The position numbers and the translations under genes were made by a program. A stretch of DNA of 6,979 nucleotides from Chloroflexota bacterium (lineage in GTDB: Bacteria > Chloroflexota > Anaerolineae > JAADDB01). The DNA lies in the NCBI GenBank assembly GCA_013154135.1, contig JAADDB010000061.1, positions 1 through 6,979 on the forward strand, read 5' to 3'. Positions within the stretch are counted from its first letter, which is position 1. Each line of letters starts with the position of its first letter. Below, piece after piece: positions 6,656-6,979 of this stretch. Below the pieces are notes generated by a model. The model was given only the letters and a program-made list of their open reading frames with translations. It made no database searches and was not told the DNA's origin.

Positions 6656-6682
6656 AAGGCCACCGTCTCAGGCCGGTGGACC
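6652..6682 (-). terminator. Intrinsic terminator upstream of the CcmC-like operon
   Basis: On the minus strand, CCACCG (6674-6679) pairs with CGGTGG (6660-6665) around an 8-nt loop. The stem extends by two G-C pairs across one bulged base and is followed at once by six T residues (6652-6657). This canonical rho-independent form implies a minus-strand transcript arriving from beyond about 6690, although no protein gene is seen there. Confidence 0.8.
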
Positions 6683-6706
6683 TGATTGACGGAGGGAATA
6701 AGGAGT

Positions 6707-6727
6707 AACGATTGACGATTAACGATT
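6707..6727 (-). repeat. Tandem heptamer repeat, three copies (A-n-TCGTT), second locus
   Basis: On the minus strand the copies read AATCGTT, AATCGTC, AATCGTT, followed by the C-rich tract ACTCCTTATTCCCTCC. The block at 1753-1773 has the same period, a closely related unit and a similar C-rich flank, but lies on the opposite strand. Both are outside genes. Confidence 0.65.
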
Positions 6728-6928
6728 AAGGGGCTGAATGCCGGAAAGGCCCTTCGATGCCGGGCTGGCGAGAAAGTTCCCGTTGGTCTGCTGAACGGGA
6801 AGCGCGCCTGCGGGGCGCGAGGCGGGCGGGTGGCCGACGTGTTCCCCGTCGTTTCCAGTCGCATCTTGGCGGCGGACGGGTCCGCTCCTTGGCGGGACGC
6901 CCTCGTTCTCGCCCCGTGCATAGAGAGA

Positions 6929-6979
6929 GTTTTGTGTGGGTGGTGGGCGGGCGAAGCCCGCCCACCACCCACACAAAAC
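6929..6979. repeat. Perfect 51-bp palindrome with 24-bp arms at the window end
   Basis: The arms 6929-6952 and 6956-6979 are exact reverse complements around a GAA loop. The centre reads GCGAAGC, a heptamer known to form an exceptionally stable DNA mini-hairpin. The T-run is at the 5' side and the A-run at the 3' side, the wrong way round for an intrinsic terminator on either strand. The arm ends exactly at the last base, so it may continue beyond the window. Confidence 0.85.

Larger units (their letters stand above)
6683..6979. other. Gene-free, hairpin-rich region at the right end
   Basis: I support no protein gene in this stretch. Minus-strand open frames here are arginine/proline-rich and translate through repeats and hairpins. 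It holds the heptamer repeat (6707-6727) and then a chain of inverted repeats: TTCCCGTT/AACGGGAA (6777-6784/6794-6801, 9-nt loop), CGCGCC/GGCGCG (6803-6808/6814-6819), CGACG/CGTCG (6835-6839/6847-6851) and GCGGAC/GTCCGC (6872-6877/6880-6885). The terminal palindrome at 6929-6979 ends the chain. It may be a cluster of dispersed repeats, or a structured RNA on the minus strand ending at the terminator at 6652. Confidence 0.55.

Noticed and set aside
6628..6972. 114-codon open frame on the minus strand at the right end
   Set aside because: It translates the palindrome, several hairpins, the heptamer repeat and a terminator. Composition is R/P-rich, with no domain.
6929..6979. Terminal palindrome as a bidirectional intrinsic terminator
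   Set aside because: The T-run is before the stem and the A-run after it, so neither RNA strand has a U-tract following the hairpin.

Overview
The window suggests a GC-rich, possibly thermophilic member of the Chloroflexota (Anaerolineae/Thermoflexus-like). This is an inference from protein style, not a computed placement. The pointers are an M29 aminopeptidase, a fused NnrE-NnrD with a long linker typical of that group, a PD-(D/E)XK protein with a coiled-coil N-terminus, and short tandem heptamers between genes. The window begins inside a gene and ends exactly at the end of a perfect palindrome, so it may be a whole assembled contig.

Layout. A 5'-truncated nuclease-fold gene lies on the + strand (1-522). 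It converges on a long minus-strand block, with a strong hairpin terminator (542-571) in the gap. In transcription order on the minus strand, the block reads as follows. A region without genes (about 6680-6979) is packed with inverted repeats and closed by an intrinsic terminator (6652-6682). A promoter-like -10 box (6627-6632) follows directly. Next come a six-helix membrane protein that looks like a remote CcmC relative (start corrected to GTG 6557) and nnr, the NAD(P)HX repair enzyme, which overlap by ATGA. After a 230-bp gap with a 10-bp inverted repeat come a serine-palmitoyltransferase-like PLP enzyme and an extended-SDR reductase, again overlapping by ATGA. After an 89-bp gap with heptamer repeats comes the M29 aminopeptidase, ending at the convergent terminator.

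How the genes work together. The SPT-like enzyme and the coupled SDR fit the first two steps of bacterial sphingoid-base synthesis: condensation of serine with an acyl thioester to 3-ketosphinganine, then reduction. Ceramide synthase and a dedicated acyl carrier protein are not in the window. nnr is metabolite-repair housekeeping. Its coupled membrane partner may handle heme or be an orphan descendant of a heme-handling protein. The aminopeptidase is a cytosolic peptide-turnover enzyme with no evident link to the lipid genes.

Most unusual points: a palindromic insert of about 40 codons read through in frame inside the NnrD domain; the SPT-SDR pair; the CcmC-like protein; and the hairpin-dense right end with its 24-bp-arm perfect palindrome.
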